Below are positions 1 through 11,640 of a stretch of DNA of 64,000 nucleotides, piece by piece. A model generated the notes under the pieces. That model saw only the letters and a list, made by a program, of their open reading frames with translations, was not told where the DNA came from and ran no database searches. The position numbers and the translations under genes were made by a program. The DNA comes from Acanthosepion pharaonis. Its lineage: Eukaryota > Mollusca > Cephalopoda > Sepiida > Sepiidae. The stretch covers positions 1,543,501 through 1,607,500 of the forward strand of contig CAHIKZ030000027.1 of assembly GCA_903632075.3 (NCBI GenBank). Reading direction: 5' to 3'. The stretch's first letter is position 1. Every line of letters begins with the position of its first letter.

Positions 1-310
1 TAAAAAAAATATAATTATTTTTAATGAACTCTCTTTGGGATGTCTCTTTTTCGAGGAAATTTAATATTTATTCAAATAAATGAAAAAGATATAGTATTTC
101 TACTTCCATAATTTTTATTAATATTTCTGAAAATCAAACAATTTTTGTTTATGGAAACGAAGTCAAATTTGTTGCTTTTTATGTAAAGTAAATTAATACA
201 ATATAGTCTTCCTTATTGCCATTTGTAATTAAAAAATAAATTACTTGCCTTACTTTTAATTTAATTTTCTAGTGAAGTTTGTAAATTATGAATACTTATA
301 AGATACGTAC
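1..310. repeat. left member of a paralogous pair (intron after exon 5)
   Basis: This non-coding stretch matches 63507-63839 almost colinearly, including the phrase aatgaactctctttgggatg followed by a tttttcgaggaaatttaat block, and continues into the paralogous exons 311-482 and 63840-64000. It is the intron that follows exon 5 of SLC22 copy A. The match shows that the right edge of the window carries another copy of the same gene region. No other feature is seen here. Confidence 0.85.
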
Positions 311-482
311 CATATCATTAATAAGGCCAGTAGTATAAATGGTACTGAGATGAGGATCACTAACAGTCTCCAAACTCTTATAAAGTACGCGATTAGAGAC
401 ATGAAAATAAAAGCAATAGGAAATCCAAAATATAGTGCCAGTGGCGGTCGAGATCGATATTTTATGGATATAATTTCTGTTA
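311..482 (-). CDS. SLC22-like transporter copy A, exon 5 (172 bp)
   Basis: This exon encodes the stretch around TM5-TM6 and the start of the large cytoplasmic loop of an MFS transporter. It reads VTEIISIKYRSRP, then two hydrophobic helices containing LIAYFIRVWRLL and ISVPF, as in SLC22 organic ion transporters. The acceptor is a pyrimidine tract ending cag before TAACAG at 482. The donor gtacgt follows 311. Its two leading bases complete the Val codon begun in exon 4, and it ends on TG awaiting a G for Trp. The 172-bp length is typical of the equivalent SLC22A exon. The frame is open throughout. The gene continues beyond the left edge. Substrate cannot be told. Confidence 0.9.
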
Positions 483-1314
483 CTGAAAGATAAAGAAGAA
501 AATTACGCGTGAGAAAACATTGAGGAGAGATTCGCAGCTTCAATACTCAGTATTGAGGAGATTATTCGTTATATTTAGATTTGGTAGTATAGTTCCCAAC
601 CCCCATATGATAACTGGGGCATTAGTGTCCTGAACGTCCCATATAATTGAAATCCCAATCCAGAGGTCAATGTAAGCTACCCAGTTACTTTGAACTTTAT
701 ATTATGGTCACCAGGAACAGCTACATTAATGAGAAATATTTTTTCTTTTTTCGGTAATAATAATAATAATAATTGTTATTATTATTATTGTTTGGTTTTA
801 TCCTTAATTTTTGTTAATCCCTGTTTGCGTTCGGTTTATAAGATAACAGTTATCGTATAAACATGTGTATACAGTAATAGGAAAGAATATACTCTAGATA
901 AGGTTTAGTACCATTTTCGGTTTCTGGACTACGCTGGAAACTTTGGGGCATATGTATTTTTCAAATAACAAAGAGGATATATAGTGGACTGATAAGAAAA
1001 AATGTTCTTATTTTTTCACATTTTCCGTCTACGAAAGATCCCTGGCTTTTCTAGGAAGATTGAGTTAGGAGTAGATATTTAATCGAGTTAGATTAAAATA
1101 ACACAAGGTCAAATAGTGGGGCAACACCCTGAGATCGAAAGCGCTGTAATGGAGAATGTTTTATAAGAACAGCTTGTTTGACGCTGTATGCTTAATAGTT
1201 TGATTCGTTTTTTTTCATGGCTTATCATATTTTGCAGTTTATTTAAAGCCAGAAACTATTTTTAAATTCTAAGAATATTTTTCTTTTCTGCTGGCGGGGG
1301 GGGGGGGATAACGA

Positions 1315-1470
1315 TTTACTAATTAACTCATAGCTGGATAGGTGAGAGGTGTTCGTTCCTTTCCCAAGGGTATTTGCGCGTAAGTGAATATGATGAACCC
1401 GATTCGAACTCGGCTCCCGATTTCCAATTCCAAGCCGTTCACCATTACACCACCCGCATCTCCAAGCTCA
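1315..1470 (-). mobile_element. tRNA-derived SINE, 5' (head) fragment
   Basis: On the minus strand this reads as a tRNA-like head: a box-A-like ggtggtgtaatggtgaacgg, then gagccgagttcgaatcggg, which contains a box-B-like GTTCGAATC. It is followed by the phrase aaatacccttgggaaagg, which recurs at 41730-41750 and 22930-23070 in other SINE copies. The body is cut off before the tail. It is not a tRNA gene because the cloverleaf 3' half is not maintained and the same unit recurs. Confidence 0.75.
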
Positions 1471-1845
1471 CAACACCTATTATTACCAAAAGGGTCACCC
1501 ATATAAGTACTGACTAAGCTCGACGTTGCTTAACTTCTACAATCGAACCGGTGTTTTAATGTAATGTAGCTGCAAATCATACAAAATAGTAAACTAAATA
1601 TTGCTTGTATGATGCAAAAAGGTGATATAAAACATTTCTTGCGAAGACAAAAATATTGAAAAAAGCGTAACTGGCACACGAAATTTTTCTGAATAATTAG
1701 ATTTTTTTTTAATTAGGGGCGTAACTTCACAAAAGTTTTATAGAATTTTTATCTGTCAGACTAATGTTAATCAATTTGATAATTAAAAACATGGAAAAAC
1801 ATGGTTAAAGTTCGTATCCCAGGAACTTTAGAAACACTTTGACTG

Positions 1846-1847
<2 letters not shown>

Positions 1848-1887
<40 letters not shown>

Positions 1888-1935
1888 TAATGGACTCTCC
1901 CGTCGGTTTCGACGTATGAGGATCTGAAAGCTTAA
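1848..1935 (-). mobile_element. SINE 3' fragment with ATA-repeat tail
   Basis: The phrase gactctcccgtcggtttcga followed by cgtatgaggatc matches the 3' end of the longer SINE at 41415-41830. As there, the end abuts a simple repeat, here (TAA)n at 1848-1888. The orientation is minus. The head 400 bp to the left is a different insertion, because its order relative to this tail is wrong for one element. Confidence 0.65.
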
Positions 1936-2051
1936 ATGTTTCAGTTATGAAAATTTGTACGATAATCTTAAGTGGCATTTAAAACCCGCTAGTAATTTAG
2001 AAAGGAAGCCACATATGGAGTAAGTGTGAGGATTGTGAGATGAGATCACTG

Positions 2052-2052
<1 letters not shown>

Positions 2053-2105
<53 letters not shown>

Positions 2106-2141
2106 ATATATATATATTATAAATATTTAATCAATATGCTT

Positions 2142-2189
<48 letters not shown>
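2053..2189. repeat. (TA)n microsatellite, two blocks
   Basis: Two almost pure TA runs (about 2053-2103 and 2145-2189) are separated by an AT-rich spacer of about 40 bp. Confidence 0.97.
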
Positions 2190-2192
<3 letters not shown>

Positions 2193-2448
2193 AATATCAC
2201 TTGATAATTAGTAGGGATAATTCCAAGGAGGATATTAATCTAGAGAGAGCTCAACGTAAGAACAGAGCAATATAATAATGAATACAGAATCCTTAAAAAT
2301 CCATCTGGTTAAAATTTATTTCTTGGACTTTACATTCATCTCTTCAGATCAGCCTTTTATCAACAAAACGTTAAAAAAAATTATAACCTGATGGATTTTT
2401 AAGGATTCTTATTTCTCACGTGAAATATACCTGTTTGATAATACTTAC

Positions 2449-2603
2449 CATATACAAGGATCGTACCAAAACATCCAGCACCTCCGATGGCCACTAAAAA
2501 TCGGGTGAATAGAAATAGATAAGCGTTGGTTACTTGTGAACTCACCAAAGCACTGATTCCTTCAGTAAGAACGCATGAAGCTATTGTGATTTTACGTCCA
2601 AAC
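2449..2603 (-). CDS. SLC22-like transporter copy A, exon 4 (155 bp)
   Basis: This exon encodes the end of the loop 2-3 signature and TM3-TM4 of the MFS fold. It opens with the second half of the split codon of DK|FGRK, so the family motif D-(K/R)-F-G-R-K spans the exon 3/4 junction. It then reads a hydrophobic stretch and the helix FLFTRFLVAIGGAGCFGTIL. The acceptor is tttttcag before GTTTGG at 2603. The donor gtaag follows 2449. The 155-bp length and phases (2 in, 1 out) equal those of vertebrate SLC22A exon 3. The frame is open. No corresponding exon is found in copy B or C within the window. Confidence 0.92.
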
Positions 2604-5148
2604 CTGAAAAAATATATATATGACTAATTTTTCGTTTTATAATAAAAAAAAATCATTAGTTTGAATTTAAAATATTCTTTCATATTTACTGATCGATTAA
2701 TGAAGGTACAAGTTAATCAAGAGGTCTATGTAATATGAGGTTCATAAAATATTTTAAAACTTTATAATAGAGATTAGTTCACCGATCTAAGCGAGGAGAC
2801 TAGTTCTGATTCTTTTAAATACAGGATAGAAAATCTAAGGAATGCTGGTTGTATTCATTCCAGTGAACCTTAGAAAGAAATTATGAATATAATTGAAATA
2901 AGAGAAACGGAAATCTCTTATTACATCAAAAATCAAATGCATGAGAATCAATTTTATAAAAGTGGAAATAAGTAAAACCTAGAAAACTAGTATATGTCGC
3001 TTTTATAAATAAAGATAGATTGTAAACCACATTATAAATGACTGAAGAAAGATGTATCAAGATAATATAAAAACATATGCAACAGGGTAGGAAAAGTCAT
3101 AGACTAGGAACTTTGCAAACGACTTGTGTTTGATCAAATAAATAAGTGTATCTGCTTATAAATAAGAATAAAATACTCTGTTTTTGTGATCCATATTCAA
3201 GCAAGAAGAGTGAACTTGATATTTGGGAACAAGTCACAATATGGTGAAAATGAAAACAATTTAAAAACTTTGAAACATTTGAATTGACCTACACTCACGA
3301 AATCGCCAGCAATAATTTGGAGTGAACGTAGAAAGGAATAATGAATTATATCCAATGCAGTTATGGAGGTGAAGCAGATTGTCGGCGCTGAGTGTTAGTG
3401 TCACTTGTTTTAAGTTAATTATAAACTTTATAATTGGAGTTTTAACACCACAAATACCGTCATATAACTAACTTTAGTTAAAGAAAATACGATATCTATG
3501 TTGCATTCTTACTCTACATATAAAATGTTTGGAATTAAGATTATTTTTGATGCCCACGACTGTAACAAAAATTATTTAGTACTTAAAAAAGACAATACGA
3601 GAATAAAATCAATTCGACGATAACACTTATTTAAAATTGACAAATGCAATATTTATAAATGTTATATATCGCGTATGATTGCCAAAGTATAAACTTAAAC
3701 ATCAAAGTTCTGCCGGTGAAGTGAAAAGAAAAGGCGACAAGGTGTTAAATTGAAATATTCTGTATTGCTGGTATAATGTATGAAAGGTGGAATGCCACTT
3801 TCTGAGCGAGGGTGGCAATGTGGAGGATTATAGCATTGGTATAGCCTGGCATTGAAGCTTGATCGAGTCAGTTGAACCTAGGCGACTAGTGAACTCGGTG
3901 ATTGTCTTCAGTGTCGCGAGCAGGGTCTTTTTAATCATTCAGGGTGGATACATGAGCGATATCTTCATGCTTTTGCTTAAGCGGAAATGTTCGTGACTGA
4001 CGTTTAAATTGTAATTTATATTTTAGGGGAGAGTTATTTTGTGAACTGGATGTTCGGAACTCTTGTGCTGTGAACGACTTTTTCAATTTTTAAATTTTAT
4101 TAAAGAGTATAAGACGGATAGAGTTTGGTAGGCCTCCATGTGTATTTAAGACTGAGCTATGGTCAGAGACATGTAACATGAGTCTTCTTGTTAAACATGT
4201 TGTAGTATATCCAATATAATTATTTACGAATTTGGATTGGTCCGAAACACAGTTCCTTAAGAGACATGTAAATTCGTAAATAATATTGGTTCTCTGTAAT
4301 GTAGATCTTGCAGGGGAAATATTATTTGTGACGATAAGGTTAGCGATTTTAAATTTTTTGTCATAAATAATTTAATTTTCTTGTTTTTATCGACTGGAGT
4401 TGCATATTTTTTATGATGTTTGCTAGTGAAGATTCCTCTTGCTTATAGTTACTATGTATTTGATTTTTGAATTGATATATATGGAAGATAATATATACAA
4501 ATCCATATATCAAAATCGTAGGTAATCAAATGACAAAATGAAAAAAAAAACTAATTCGCGTGTGTTGTCCCCAGATGGAACTTAAATATCTCTAGGTGAG
4601 AAACGCGGTTCTTGGCTGGTTTCCATTTTGATATTCGATTATATATCGATATAGACAGTGAGTATATAGGAACCAACACATCATTGTGAGTAACATTATT
4701 TTTACTTCATCTATTTATTACATATAATTGCTACTGTTCTAAAATTCATTAGTTGGAATAAACTTTAGTAGATTTATTTATAGGATTTTATTTAGTCTTT
4801 GATTAGTAGCTTTTAGTTAGCGTAGTAGGAATTTTTTTTCGTGTCTTCATTTGGGATATTTTATTTTGGAGTTTATCTTGTTATGGAATGCTGATCATCA
4901 CTATTTCCTCGTCTAAGCAAAGGTTACATTTTTCAGCTGTTTTAAGTCGGTGCTTTTTCTCTTTATTAAATATTAGCTTAATTATTTTAATTATTAAATA
5001 TTGATCAATAATAACCCGGAGGCTGGAGTCTAATTTCTTTGTCATTTATGCATATGAATCGATATCATTGTTTTAATTTGCAGTTCATATAAAATTCAGT
5101 AAGCATGTATATTGTTTCAAAATAATGGAAAATTATGTTTTCATTTAC
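2604..5148 (-). other. intron 3 of SLC22 copy A
   Basis: Two blocks match copy B: about 2745-3250 with 39815-40330 (shared phrase gatctaa-cgaggagac), and about 4470-5148 with 42455-43518. Between them lies a Penelope GIY-YIG fragment (4060-4340). In copy B this intron runs straight into a later exon, so 2604-2745 and exon 4 are missing there. The stretch 3250-4060 shows no recognisable gene. Confidence 0.75.
4060..4340 (-). mobile_element. Penelope-like element fragment, GIY-YIG endonuclease region
   Basis: Minus-strand translation gives EFTCLLRNCVSDQSKFVNNY and then IGYTTTCLTRRLMLHVSDHS. This contains the N-Y-I-G-Y-T core and the T-R-R-L...H...D-H-S pattern of the GIY-YIG domain at the C-terminus of Penelope-like retroelements. 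No RT domain is next to it, so it is a short fossil. A second copy of the same domain lies at 20620-20870, on the same strand and inside the same gene. Confidence 0.75.
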
Positions 5149-5252
5149 TTATCTGAAATCCATCCGCCAATCAAAAACATGCTAAACGCTCCGACAAAAT
5201 AGGCGGTCTTCACATGACTAGTGAAAATTGCACGATGGCATACCAAGTTCAT
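5149..5252 (-). CDS. SLC22-like transporter copy A, exon 3 (104 bp)
   Basis: This exon encodes the end of the large extracellular loop and TM2: MNLVCHRAIFTSHVKTAYFV, then a small-residue-rich helix ending GGWISDK. Family members have (F/W)-x-L-V-C at the same place. The acceptor is ttgaatag before ATGAAC at 5252. The donor gtaaatg follows 5149. The 104-bp length and phases (0 in, 2 out) equal vertebrate SLC22A exon 2. It is an internal exon, so its leading ATG is not a start. A near-identical copy is at 43519-43622. Confidence 0.93.
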
Positions 5253-6109
5253 CTATTCAAAAGAAAGTTTTAAGAATATATCATTAGCACATTTTTATCA
5301 AATGAGTTTTTACAAATAAAAAGCGCAGTTAATAACTACTGATTCATTTTCGAATTCGCATTCATTCTAGCGTTTCTTTTACTTTTTCTGTAAGAATATT
5401 AGGTTCTCATTAGTCGGGATAAAAATATCACAAAGCATATGACCTTAAGGTGTGGGGGAGATTCAGGTAAGAAATGTGGCGAAAATTTGAGTTACATCAC
5501 GAGAACATCTACGAATAAACAGTGGAGAAGTAAGATGAGAAAGAGGTCATTGTTGTGATTTATCTCCTCACTTTGTATTTTACGTTTGTGGTCTTGTAGT
5601 CTACGGAGACAATCTTAATAAGTCCCCGTAACGAATTTGAAGATAACAGGTATTTACTTGGATCTAATTACAGATTGAGATAGTTTCGTAATTCTCACGT
5701 GAGAAAAGTTAATTGTTTATTTTTTAAGATAGGTATGCACTCTCTAGTCAGTAAATTGGTGCATAAATTTAGTTTGTAAAGCTCAATTCTTTTCCTGTGA
5801 CCTTGAACCAGAATACACTGAGTAAAAATAAAATAAAAATAAATAAACTGTGAAATATGAAATGATGAGCGAAGAGTAATTATGTATTTCAAAACCAGGA
5901 GTATGGACCAACCAAACACGGCAGAACCAAAGTAAAATTGTCGGGGATTATGTCTAGAGTTAGGTTATCAGTTCCTCTATCCAATAATCAGTCATTTATA
6001 TTGTATTTCAGAGTTTACCTATGGAGTTTACTTTAAAAATCAAAATATTCGCTATTGCTTACTGTTTGAAAGATTAATATTGCCACGGAGTATTAAAACA
6101 TTTGATCAA

Positions 6110-6740
6110 TGTATACGGATGCAATGAAGACTTGTATATGTCCACCGTAGATTAAAAGTTTTAAAACGGTCGACTTTGATATATCCAACAATCCTCGCTC
6201 TGGAAGGCTATACACTCTAAATACAGAAACACTGAAAGAGATTATTGGATTAATTCAACATCACAACGCCAGAGATTTGGATCAAAAAAGCAATTTGTCT
6301 TCTTTAACTGTCTTCTTTTTTACGAAAATCTCCAGGAATTTGAACAAAAGGTTCATTATGACCTTGCACTTAAGAATCGAACACAATATTCCACAATCTG
6401 AAGTAGTGATTCAGAAAGGAATAATAACATTTCAGTTTTGCATCTCATTGTTACAGATAAAGACAAATTGGTATTAAATATCATCAGAAAACAAAAAAAA
6501 GATACTAGTTATAACAAAATAAGAAATCAGCGCTAACAGAAAAAGCAGGATTCTACTCAAAGAATTCCTTTCTTTGTTTCTGGTAGAATATGAAAGATGT
6601 TGTCCATGATGAGATATTGAAACCTCGAAGAGCCATCACTGTAGGCGTTTATTGCTCGTAACTTGATCGGGTAAATGAAGCATTATGTCGAAATTGTTCT
6701 GTTTTATTAAACCAAAACGTTTTTTCTTCATCATGTCAGT
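6110..6740 (+). mobile_element. mariner-family transposase fossil
   Basis: Plus-strand reading, across frameshifts and stops, gives a helix-turn-helix-like piece (FDISNNPRSGRLYTL) and later MKDVVHDEILKPRRAITVGV followed by YCS-LDRVNEAL. This resembles the mariner catalytic region that precedes the HQDNARPH motif. The frame is broken many times, so it is inactive. Terminal inverted repeats were not identified. The element appears absent from the matching part of copy B. Confidence 0.7.
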
Positions 6741-6889
6741 GAAAGTGCACAATCTTCAAAACACCCTCCCCCCACAAAAACGATTGTAAAGATGTGAGGT
6801 TTCCTCATGTCCAACATACTCCGCAAACTTATCACCTACATATTCTCTTTTGTATTTAACTTTAACATATGTGAGAAAACATTCTGAAA

Positions 6890-7260
6890 CAAAGAATCAA
6901 AATCGACTGAAATGAACAAACGTCAAATAAAATAGAAATGAATAAAAATAAGAAAACTTTAGAAATGAGTAAATGTAAAAAACGGTAGAAATGACAAATG
7001 GTCAAATACGGTAGAATTCAACAAAAGTTAAATACAATATGAAAGAAAAATTGTCAAATACGGTAGAATTTAACAAAATTTAAATATGGTAAAGAATGAA
7101 AAGCGGTCAAATTGAAGAAACAAAGATAAAAAGCATAGAAAGAAACAGATATGAAAATCGACAGAGAATGATAAGAATTAAAAGAGGACAGAAAGGAAAA
7201 AAGAGAACAAAAATAGAAGAGAAAATCAAAGGTCAAAATGGAGGAAAAGAACTGAGATTA
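6890..7260. repeat. degenerate short tandem repeat, purine-rich
   Basis: Imperfect repeats of roughly 35 bp built from gaaatga, gtcaaata, cggtagaa and aacaaa phrases recur from 6930 to about 7100, grading into an A/G-rich stretch. Reading frames on either strand here are composition artefacts. Confidence 0.6.
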
Positions 7261-7269
7261 TAAACGATA

Positions 7270-7620
7270 AAAAGGAAAAAAAGAACAAATGCGATGAAAA
7301 AGATGGATGCCTAAAAAACCATGGACCGAATATGGGAGCAACAACGAAGTTCTAGAGACAATACCAACAAAAAGGATATACGTACTTAACATCAGGAATT
7401 TCAGGCAGTTGAAATTTCTGGGAGACATAATAAGGAAAGAAGGCTTGGAAAATTGAAAGAAACTGAAAGAAAGCGAGCCTGAAGAAAGCAACGCACAACT
7501 TACCTACAAATGGATGGTGGTGCAGGTTATTAAAGGGAAGACAAAAAGACAAATTATTAAGATCTACAAAGAGCAGGACATTATAGTCGCCGATGTCCCG
7601 AAGAAGAAGAATAGCATTGA
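7270..7620 (+). mobile_element. RTE-like LINE C-terminal remnant (intron 2 of copy A)
   Basis: Degenerate plus-strand reading preserves, in shifting frames, the tail pattern of a common LINE: (C)-PWTEYGSNNEVL, then a basic segment, then LKFLG-IIRKEGLEN and a ...SPMS end. The same tail is better preserved at 47140-47460, also next to exon 2 of copy B, and other copies are at 24960-25290, 37534-37930 and 55264-55550. It was probably present in the common ancestor of copies A and B. Confidence 0.7.
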
Positions 7621-7649
7621 ATACAAGTAGAAAATGACATGATACTCAC

Positions 7650-7872
7650 ATCACTGGTAACTGATGTCTGATACTGTGATTTGTCATAAACCCAAGAATT
7701 ACATGCAAGCATTGTTCCGTTACTGTCTAATGTTTCATTGCTGTAGAAATAACAATTGTTATATTTGCGCTCTCCATCTTCTATGTACTGTGGAATATAG
7801 GCTTTGATCAGATCGGCGTGGTCTGTATCTTGGACTTCGTAGGTGTCGTTTGGTAAATCAGGAATAGCACAT
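7650..7872 (-). CDS. SLC22-like transporter copy A, exon 2 (223 bp), large extracellular loop
   Basis: This exon encodes the large loop between TM1 and TM2, a hallmark of SLC22 carriers. It begins C-A-I-P-D-L-P, contains three N-x-T glycosylation sequons (NDT, NET, NGT) and several cysteines, and ends ACNSWVYDKSQYQTSVTSD, matching the family's C-x2-(G/S)-W-x-Y-D pattern. The acceptor cag precedes 7872, and the first base completes the Arg codon of exon 1. The donor gtgagt follows 7650. The frame is open. The loop probably carries disulfides and glycans. The homologous exon in copy B (47492-47670) lacks 44 bp of it. Confidence 0.92.
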
Positions 7873-8785
7873 CTGTATTGAAAAAGAAGTGTCATATTTT
7901 GTAAAATAATGAATCAATAACGTTATCTTTGATGCTCGACAAAGCTCTGCTAGCAATGACTTTTTAAAATAGAATTAGAAATTCTAATATAAACTTCAAA
8001 ATGTGGTAACCATGTATCTTGAAATACTTCACTGCTTACAATATATATATATATATATGGAAATATTAGGCGTTTCCTTATAAATAAAAATTCGGCAATA
8101 CTTGAGCTAGCAGCTTGTGCTACTGACAACTGAAATTGAAAAATTTTACTCTAAAGTAACTTTTCCAGGACAACACGTTTTTCAAGTCCAGTCGGCGTTA
8201 TTACACTTTCCAGTATTGATGGCTGGTTTCCTTCATCACCTTTTATTTGGTGTACTGTGGAATGTCAACATCTCCATTACGCCATTATTTTCTCTTCGAA
8301 TTACATATGATATCCATTTTAGCTGTTCCTGTTGTTGAAAGTCCTCAAGTGATGTAGTTTGTGTTTTCTTAAGATTTTCTTTGTTTTTATTAAATTGATA
8401 TATATTTGTTAAAAAATACTTTGATTCTAATGAAAGAGATTTTGCCGAGTTGTCTTCATTTTGTTATATATTAATAGGGATTATTTACGTATATAAGTGT
8501 AGAATCTTCTATCTCAGATTAGACATTCTATGCATTCCGCCAAGTGTCAAAATTTTGCTTCTTGTAATACCTACATTGCATAGCGTTGTATTTGAGTGCT
8601 TTGTAAAAAATATATGTATATACAATATAACCTCCAATAGCCTATCGATTAAGTTTCATACGGCCAATATAGGAGATTTCAAGGACGAAACAATCTATGC
8701 TCTCTGCCAAAGATCAAAATGTTTCTTCTTGTAATATCTATATAGCATACGGTTGTATTTGACCGCTCTGTAAAAGCTTTATATG

Positions 8786-8835
<50 letters not shown>

Positions 8836-8836
8836 G

Positions 8837-8885
<49 letters not shown>

Positions 8886-9534
8886 AAAAAGAAAGAACAG
8901 TAAGTTATATAATCCAGTGTTCTTATATTTTTATATTTAACAAAACAATGCTCAATGTACACTTACAGAGCATAAATATTATAAATTAACTGATTTAAAA
9001 TATGGTTTCTTCGTTACACAGTAATTACCATGTTTCAAAAACCGAAGCTAAACACTTCAAATTTAATTATATAATTAATTTAAAAGCATTAGTTCTGTTT
9101 CATCTTCAAGCGAATTTTGGAATAACTTATTTTAAACGCACATACAATTCATAATTTTTGTTTCCAAGGATACAGAGAAATCCAGTCATTTAGACAGGGT
9201 CGATAGCGTGTTCATTTTTATTAACTATTATTGTATCAATTATGAGTTACGTTCGAAAAAGAGATTAAATCTATGGATGGTAGGGGTGCATTTTTCGACG
9301 AATTTTGACATTTTTTAAAAATTTTTTAGCTCGTAATGGCCTATCGGTTCAGTTCCATTCGAGAAATAAAGGAGAGGACGAGGATCAGAGAGTTTTTTTT
9401 CTCTCTGCCAAGAATCAAAATGACAATAAAGGTGAAGGGATGGAGACAAAAGACATCGACGTCTTGCTGTCTGTAGTTTTATTACATCCGTATCCTTGTT
9501 ATATTTTACAATGAATACTCATTTATTTATTTAT
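7873..9534 (-). other. intron 1 of copy A, part shared with copy B
   Basis: This stretch matches 47671-48790 in copy B through phrases such as caagtccagtcg and catctccattacg. It has no coding exon. It includes a short TA run (8041-8058) and a compound TA/CA block (8790-8880). Within it, phrases such as ctctgccaa-gatcaaaatg recur at about 8530, 8700 and 9400, hinting at an old internal tandem duplication. Confidence 0.75.
8790..8880. repeat. compound (TA)n(CA)n(TA)n microsatellite
   Basis: A TA block, a CA block with one CG interruption, and a second TA block follow one another without spacer. Confidence 0.97.
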
Positions 9535-11640
9535 CTCCTTCTGGCGTTCTTGAGTGGGTCTTCATCACAATAGGTAGGGAGAAGTAGATGCGATAGGCAA
9601 CAATAAACTACAGAAGAACTCAAAATTGATCGCTGCTTTTAAGCACTGTATTAATATTTAGGTTTACTTTTTAAAAGTTCAATGATAATTCTTCTGCAGC
9701 CACTTAATTTAAAGAAAATTTGATGTACGTATCTCCTTATTATTATTTTTATTTCATAGGTGACTTTCGCTGAAATTTCACAATTAATTTCGATTATTTC
9801 TAAATTTATTTCTGTGACACTATTTAGCTATGGTAATTGGCTTACTAATTAACCATAGAAATTAAAAACAGGAAAGTCTTAAGGCGAGAAAGAGCTATAT
9901 CGAAAGATAGACTAAGCGACGTTAAAAAGAAGATTTTATTTTATTTACGAAGAAAGATACTTTTCGCACGAGACAGAAAATCCGTAAGAAAAAGCGAGAT
10001 ATGAGATTCTGTCAAAACTGATAATGTCATGGTAAGGGAATGACGTGCCAAGGGAAACAGAATTCAGAAAGAAAAACAAAGCCGGCTGACACATGGCGGT
10101 CATAAAAAAATTTCGGCTTGAGACGACCGCGATACAGGCGGAGAGAATCGATATTAGTTATCTTTCAGAGATATCATTTAATTTTGACTCCTGAGTCCAA
10201 CCAAGGGAAATCATCTGGTATGTGTTAGAATTTTGGCATGAGGAAGAAAATCGTGGAGGAAATTATTATTATTACTTTTACAAACTGTTGACGTCAGACA
10301 CAGTGTTGTGAAAAATGGGCATCTGGTGATAAGAGGATTTTAAGGCATGAGAAAAATAAAGAATTTGATTCTCAGGTAAACACGGACCTCCAGTTAAAAG
10401 TTGACTTAGCGGAGAAGCCAGATGTCGGGTTTTAACAGTGATTGATGAGTCGGTAGAGAAACCTGACTAAGTGAATTTTGGGTGTCTCCAAAAGAAAGAT
10501 GTGATAAGAATTATTTGGCAATCTGGGGTTTGTGAAAAAAAAATGTTTTGGCTGGCCGGTGGAAAAAAGAAAAAAATGGATTTTGTAAACAAAATTCTTG
10601 ATAATAATTTTAAGAGGGCCATTCTAGCCACACCCACACAGCCGAGAGATCATTGGTCAAGTGGTAGCATGGGTGGTAGGCGGAGTTGAATGTATGAGGC
10701 AGAGAAGTTGTTAACACCCACTGAGGGGATTCGTATGAGATACCAATGTGAGAGAGGAAGAGTCTAGGAGGATAACTCTCCTCCGACCTTCCATCACGGA
10801 CGAGGGAGAAACCCCCGAAATGGAAAGTGATTAATCTTCCAAAAATGGGAAGTAATTAATTTCTCTGATATAAAAACAAAGAGAATTCTTGTTGGGAATC
10901 GAGAATTATCGAGGAACCCAAACCACGTCAGGCCCCACAAGGGGTTTTTGACGGTATCCATATAAACAAACGTCTCCAGGCAGTTTCAGTTGGAGTTGGA
11001 GTTCAGTTCCGGACAGAGTCAGAGTGTTGCCTCGCAGAAGCTGACAGAGAGATTCCACGTCCTTTCGACTTCGCCTTCCTACCAAAAGTAAGTTATATTG
11101 ACGAACGACTTAAGATACCAAAAACTCGCTTAAGAAACGCAAAAGTGTCACAAATCCATAGAAACGGGCTGGGAGAGAAGCACACTCCTGTATATAACAG
11201 ACGGATAAAGATAATTTGTTATTTCTCAACATATTTGAACCTCTTGAGTTCCGGGACACAGGCTGGTGGCAGCGACAAGGAGTCAACCCCAAACGCTGGT
11301 GGAAGAAACCTTACAGCTTCGCACCGCAACTGGGAATCGACCATGGGCCGACAGCGCAGTGTCACATATTGGCGTCGCGACCAGAGGACGTCACATATTG
11401 GCGCTGCGACCACCGGAGGGTGTCACCTTTCCAAGTTGTAAAAAATTCGTCGCAAAAAAAATCACGTAAAAATCGCCGAAAACAATTGCAGTAATGAAAA
11501 CTTGGGAATCTAAAATTTCAGGATTGGGGTTCCAGATCGGCCCGGAATATTTTAAATTTTCTCACGGAATCGGCCTGATTCCAAAATGGTATAATATGTT
11601 GGGTTCCGACCTCTAAGAGTAAAGTTGAAAAATGGGACGC
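9535..11640 (+). mobile_element. about 2.1-kb insertion with an LTR/leader-like structure
   Basis: Copy B passes directly from the equivalent of 9534 to the equivalent of 11640 (near 48790-48810), so this block looks inserted in copy A. Its right half is G/C-richer than the neighbourhood. It has a TATA-like atccatataaacaaacgtct near 10960, and near 11255 the phrase gggacacaggctggtggcag, which resembles an LTR end followed by a TGG-starting primer-binding site. Next come two near-repeats of the form gtcacatattggcg(t/c)(c/t)gcgacca around 11363 and 11392. No coding region was recognised, so it may be a solo LTR plus leader or a non-autonomous element. Confidence 0.5.

Larger units (their letters stand above)
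483..2448 (-). other. intron 4 of SLC22 copy A
   Basis: No coding exon is visible. It holds a short (TAA)/(TTA) run near 757-790, a G10 run near 1298, a tRNA-like SINE head fragment (1315-1470), a SINE 3' fragment with an ATA tail (1848-1935) and two adjacent TA microsatellites (2053-2189). The remainder is AT-rich unique-looking sequence. Confidence 0.7.
5253..7649 (-). other. intron 2 of SLC22 copy A
   Basis: The stretch 5540-5815 matches 46910-47165 in copy B. Inside lie a mariner fossil (6110-6740), a purine-rich stretch of repeated aatg-tcaaat-cggtagaa units (6890-7260), and a LINE C-terminal remnant (7270-7620) that ends about 30 bp from exon 2. The LINE remnant also sits at the same place in copy B. 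Confidence 0.75.

Noticed and set aside
1380..1460. tRNA gene on the minus strand
   Set aside because: It has box-A- and box-B-like parts but no complete cloverleaf, and the same unit with the same downstream body recurs at 22925 and 41339. It is a SINE head.
7054..7552. Minus-strand frames rich in Phe, Leu and Ser
   Set aside because: They are the complement of A/G-rich repeats and a plus-strand LINE tail. The same holds for 25313-25558.
9301..9514. Plus-strand frame as a host exon
   Set aside because: The phrases recur in the paralogous region of copy B and nearby without frame conservation, so it is repeated intron sequence.
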